Shown: piece by piece, positions 61,930 to 64,000 of the stretch
Numbering within the stretch: the stretch's first letter is position 1
Layout of the letters: the number at the start of each line of letters is the position of its first letter
Assembly: GCA_027485695.1 (NCBI GenBank)
Contig: JAIXQO010000001.1
Location: forward strand, 682,001 to 746,000
DNA: 64,000 nt
DNA from: Pseudomonadota bacterium
GTDB lineage: Bacteria; Bdellovibrionota; UBA1018
Direction: 5' to 3'
Made by a program: the position numbers and the translations under genes
Notes under the pieces: model-generated
The model's input: only the letters and a program-made list of their open reading frames with translations
The model's database searches: none
What the model was told of the DNA's origin: nothing

Positions 61930-61960
61930 GAACCCATCCCGCGATTCGCGAGATGGGTTC
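61930..61960. repeat. Hairpin between the glucoamylase and transporter genes
   Basis: GAACCCATC (61930-61938) pairs with GATGGGTTC (61952-61960) and a CGCGATTCGCG palindrome extends the stem. There is no T tract. It could stabilise the end of the glucoamylase mRNA or separate the two genes. Confidence 0.6.
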
Positions 61961-62027
61961 CGGTTTCAATGCGCCAAAAGCTTTGAAGCGAACCTGCTAG
62001 GGAGCAAGATTTTAGAAAACGAAAAAC

Positions 62028-63476
62028 TTAGCGACGGAACGCGGCTGGGAGTCTCATCATCGCGTTTTGGCGCGCCTCATAGAGGCTGATGAAACTTGCG
62101 TAGCTCCAAGTCAAGTCGCGCGCACCTTGAGGGGCACCCGTATCGCGGTTGAATTGCTCCGCTTGGTTGCCGCCCGGAGGCGTGTGATAGCGAGAGCGAG
62201 ACAAGAACGACTCACCTTTGTCGACCATCGCTTGAATGACTTGGTTGCGCTCGGTGAGGTTCAGGGCGGCACCTACGCTGAAACGTTTGCCGGTCACGTT
62301 TTCGTAGAACGCGCGGTTTTCGTTTGTGATGCGGAGGAGGTTCAGGCCTGAGGTTTTTACCGCAAGCTTATAGTAGAACTCAGCCAGTGCATGCGTCGCC
62401 AGGTACCAAGGGTTACCACGTCCGGAGGTATTGTATCCGTCGTAGGTGTCTTCTGGGTAACGGCCGATGCCGGGTGCGAGATCCGATGGGAAATGATTGA
62501 TCGGATAGATCGCGCGGAAAGCGTCTTCGAGTTTCAGGGCCGTCGCCAGAACGCGGCTATCTTCGATCGAAAATGCTCCGATCTCGAATTCAGCGTGGAG
62601 TACGCCCAAGATCACTGCGACGTCGAGTTGCGATGCTTTGTGACCAACGCCCCCTTGGCGATTGAGCGTGGCATCGAAATATCCGTGGTTAGGGTTCCAA
62701 AAGCTATTCAGAGACGCGTGGATCAAGTTGGCTTGTTGTTCGTAAAATGTTGCGGCTCCACCATCGTTGAGGAAACGAGCAAGTCGTGCGCCTTCGATGA
62801 GTGCGCGGTACTGAACGATGCGAGTATAGAAGTGATCTCCGTAGATCTCTTCCCAAAGGTCAAAATTGGCATCTCGCCAATGATGAGCGACGAACTCAAG
62901 GTCTGCTTTGATCACCGTGGTTGCAGGGATTTCGCCACGATAGAGCAATTGATAGACGATGTTGCCTTTGCCTTCGTTCAGAAGATCAAAAGCGACTCGA
63001 GTGAGGACGAAAGCGCGCAGCGCTGGTCCGTCATTCTGAGGACGACCCCAACCGGCAGTATAAGGAGCGCCGTTGATTTCGAATTTTGGTTCGCCGAGAC
63101 CCAAATCGGCAGGCCCGCCGGATGGGTTTTGAGTCAGCTGATTTTGGCGAGAGAAACGAGCGTAGTCGAGGAGCGTGAGCATCGACTGCGTCGTACGCTC
63201 AGGTTTCACGCGATAGACTTCTTTCATGACCAGAGCGGCGTCGCGAATCCAGTGATAGTAGTAGTCTGGATTTGAGCGCGACGGCGAAGCCATGACTGCG
63301 CCAGGTGCTCCGTCTGCTGGAGAAATCGCTCGAAAAAGGTGATCGACCGAAATCGGGCGCTGTTGTTTCACCCAGTTGTCGAGATCGAAAACGCGGTTAT
63401 AAGTCGAAGCTGCGCTAGTGTCTGCGAAGACACAGCACAGGGCCCATAAAATCCCAAATCCCCCGATGGTTTTCAT
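62028..63476 (-). CDS. Secreted GH15 glucoamylase, fungal type
   Basis: The protein has 482 residues and a signal peptide (LCCVFADTSAAS). It aligns by motif with fungal glucoamylases: YYYHWIRDAALVM (72-84), LGEPKFEINGAPYTAGWGRPQ (127-147), FDLWEEIYGDHFYT (205-218) with the acid Glu209, RYPEDTYDGY (339-348) and AEQF (439-442) with the base Glu440, then ARDLTWSYASF. It frees glucose from the non-reducing ends of starch or glycogen. No starch-binding module is attached. No Shine-Dalgarno was seen. Confidence 0.93.
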   Translation of the reverse strand: MKTIGGFGILWALCCVFADTSAASTYNRVFDLDNWVKQQRPISVDHLFRAISPADGAPGAVMASPSRSNPDYYYHWIRDAALVMKEVYRVKPERTTQSMLTLLDYARFSRQNQLTQNPSGGPADLGLGEPKFEINGAPYTAGWGRPQNDGPALRAFVLTRVAFDLLNEGKGNIVYQLLYRGEIPATTVIKADLEFVAHHWRDANFDLWEEIYGDHFYTRIVQYRALIEGARLARFLNDGGAATFYEQQANLIHASLNSFWNPNHGYFDATLNRQGGVGHKASQLDVAVILGVLHAEFEIGAFSIEDSRVLATALKLEDAFRAIYPINHFPSDLAPGIGRYPEDTYDGYNTSGRGNPWYLATHALAEFYYKLAVKTSGLNLLRITNENRAFYENVTGKRFSVGAALNLTERNQVIQAMVDKGESFLSRSRYHTPPGGNQAEQFNRDTGAPQGARDLTWSYASFISLYEARQNAMMRLPAAFRR

Positions 63477-63565
63477 GGGGAGACACGCTAGTAGAGAAGA
63501 AACCTAAAAACAACATTCAATTCCGATACTTATATATAACGCATACTGTCATTTTTTACGCACTG

Positions 63566-63595
63566 TTCATAGGCTAATGGTTAAGGGATTATAAA
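63566..63595 (+). promoter_or_regulatory. Candidate promoter of the lipoprotein gene at 63664
   Basis: TTCATA (63566-63571) and TATAAA (63590-63595) are 18 bases apart, leaving a leader of about 60 bases. Confidence 0.45.
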
Positions 63596-63663
63596 TTTAA
63601 CGCAACACGTTATTAACAGGATGTCTAAAACGTGAGGCGCTTTTGATTGAGGGAGTTGAGGCT

Positions 63664-64000
63664 ATGAAATCCGCTGTAATCACCGCCAGAACTTTTCCAA
63701 TTTTAGCCCTATGTTTCGTGGGCTGTACGACTTCCAACAAGGACGCCTCGACTCGCGCTGCGAGCAATGGGCTCCAGTTCGGAAGCGTCTTGCAGGAGGA
63801 ACCGCAAATCGAAAAGGTCCTTTCTCGCTTCTGTGATGCCAGTTATGTGGCCATTCAGAGCACCCAAGAGGTGTCCTCAGCTGAAGTCATGGATCGCTTC
63901 GAACAGATACATGCACTGCGTCAAAACTGGAAGACTTCACAGTCGATTACCGAACTCACACAAGCGTCTTTTCTCTCGAACCAGAATCCCGATAATGTCG
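63664..64000 (+). CDS. Lipoprotein, 3' end outside the window
   Basis: The frame starts at ATG 63664 with GAGGGAG eight bases upstream and stays open to the end of the window (112 codons). The signal peptide ends in a lipobox (LALCFVGC, then TTSN). The visible mature part is polar and helical (EEPQIEKVLSRFCDAS; AEVMDRFEQIHALRQNW) and has no recognised domain yet. It is divergent from the glucoamylase gene. Confidence 0.75.
   Translation, partial: MKSAVITARTFPILALCFVGCTTSNKDASTRAASNGLQFGSVLQEEPQIEKVLSRFCDASYVAIQSTQEVSSAEVMDRFEQIHALRQNWKTSQSITELTQASFLSNQNPDNV

Noticed and set aside
62391..63275. A 294-codon open frame opposite the glucoamylase gene
   Set aside because: The glucoamylase has complete catalytic motifs. 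The antisense frame has no recognisable domain.

Overview
The window looks like a chromosomal segment of a Gram-negative, diderm delta-type proteobacterium, most likely of the Bdellovibrionota/Oligoflexia. This is inferred from gene content and is not proven. The clues are an AgmX/PglI-type TonB-like protein beside a myxobacterial-type outer-membrane barrel, a CFI-box protein, many secreted proteins with a signal peptide or lipobox, a pseudo-receiver HD-GYP protein with CheY and CheX partners, and the order rpsB-tsf-pyrH-frr-uppS-cdsA-rseP. Base composition is fairly even throughout. No tRNA, rRNA, CRISPR array, insertion sequence or prophage was seen. Coding density is high and 1-8 base start/stop overlaps are common.

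Layout. 1-5344: envelope cluster resembling a gliding or TonB-like trans-envelope machine. 5351-8374 (minus): five-gene coupled operon (bile-acid-symporter-like, DUF962/Mpo1-like, small unknown, HTTM-like membrane protein, MOSC protein). 8442-14603: murI, a vWA lipoprotein on a Pro/Thr stalk, a mutM lacking its zinc finger, an M28 peptidase, a small membrane protein, a GST and an SH3 protein. 14608-19529: three related cysteine-rich secreted proteins around a divergent promoter region. 19540-24694: radical SAM protein, GT2, carbamoyltransferase and GT39-like membrane transferase, probably a surface-glycan locus. 26445-29096: CheY, pseudo-receiver HD-GYP and STAS-CheX operon. 29093-38486: TPM pair, TonB-dependent receptor, a large pseudo-receiver/PilZ-like/TPR protein, a LysR-SDR pair and a small barrel protein. 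38496-47847: conserved housekeeping block (translation, UMP kinase, ribosome recycling, isoprenoid and phospholipid synthesis, RseP, TsaB) followed by a DMT transporter and a phosphopantetheinyl transferase. 48742-55009: pssA, asd, a CFI-box/beta-barrel fusion, truA and tig. 55122-60420: secreted proteins including a possible PD-(D/E)XK enzyme, a possible papain-like enzyme, an MscS channel and an S41-family lipoprotein. 60602-64000: FucP-type sugar transporter, secreted fungal-type GH15 glucoamylase and the start of a lipoprotein.

How the genes may work together. The housekeeping block has a good sigma-70-like promoter and a folded leader in front of rpsB. The signalling operon joins a phospho-acceptor, a c-di-GMP phosphodiesterase-like protein and a CheX-like phosphatase. 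The GH15 enzyme could release glucose outside the inner membrane for the neighbouring FucP/GluP-type symporter. The strongest candidates for undescribed biology are the cysteine-rich family (14608-19529), the CFI-box/barrel fusion (50488-52749), the signalling operon (26445-29096) and the secreted enzyme candidates at 55670-57394.
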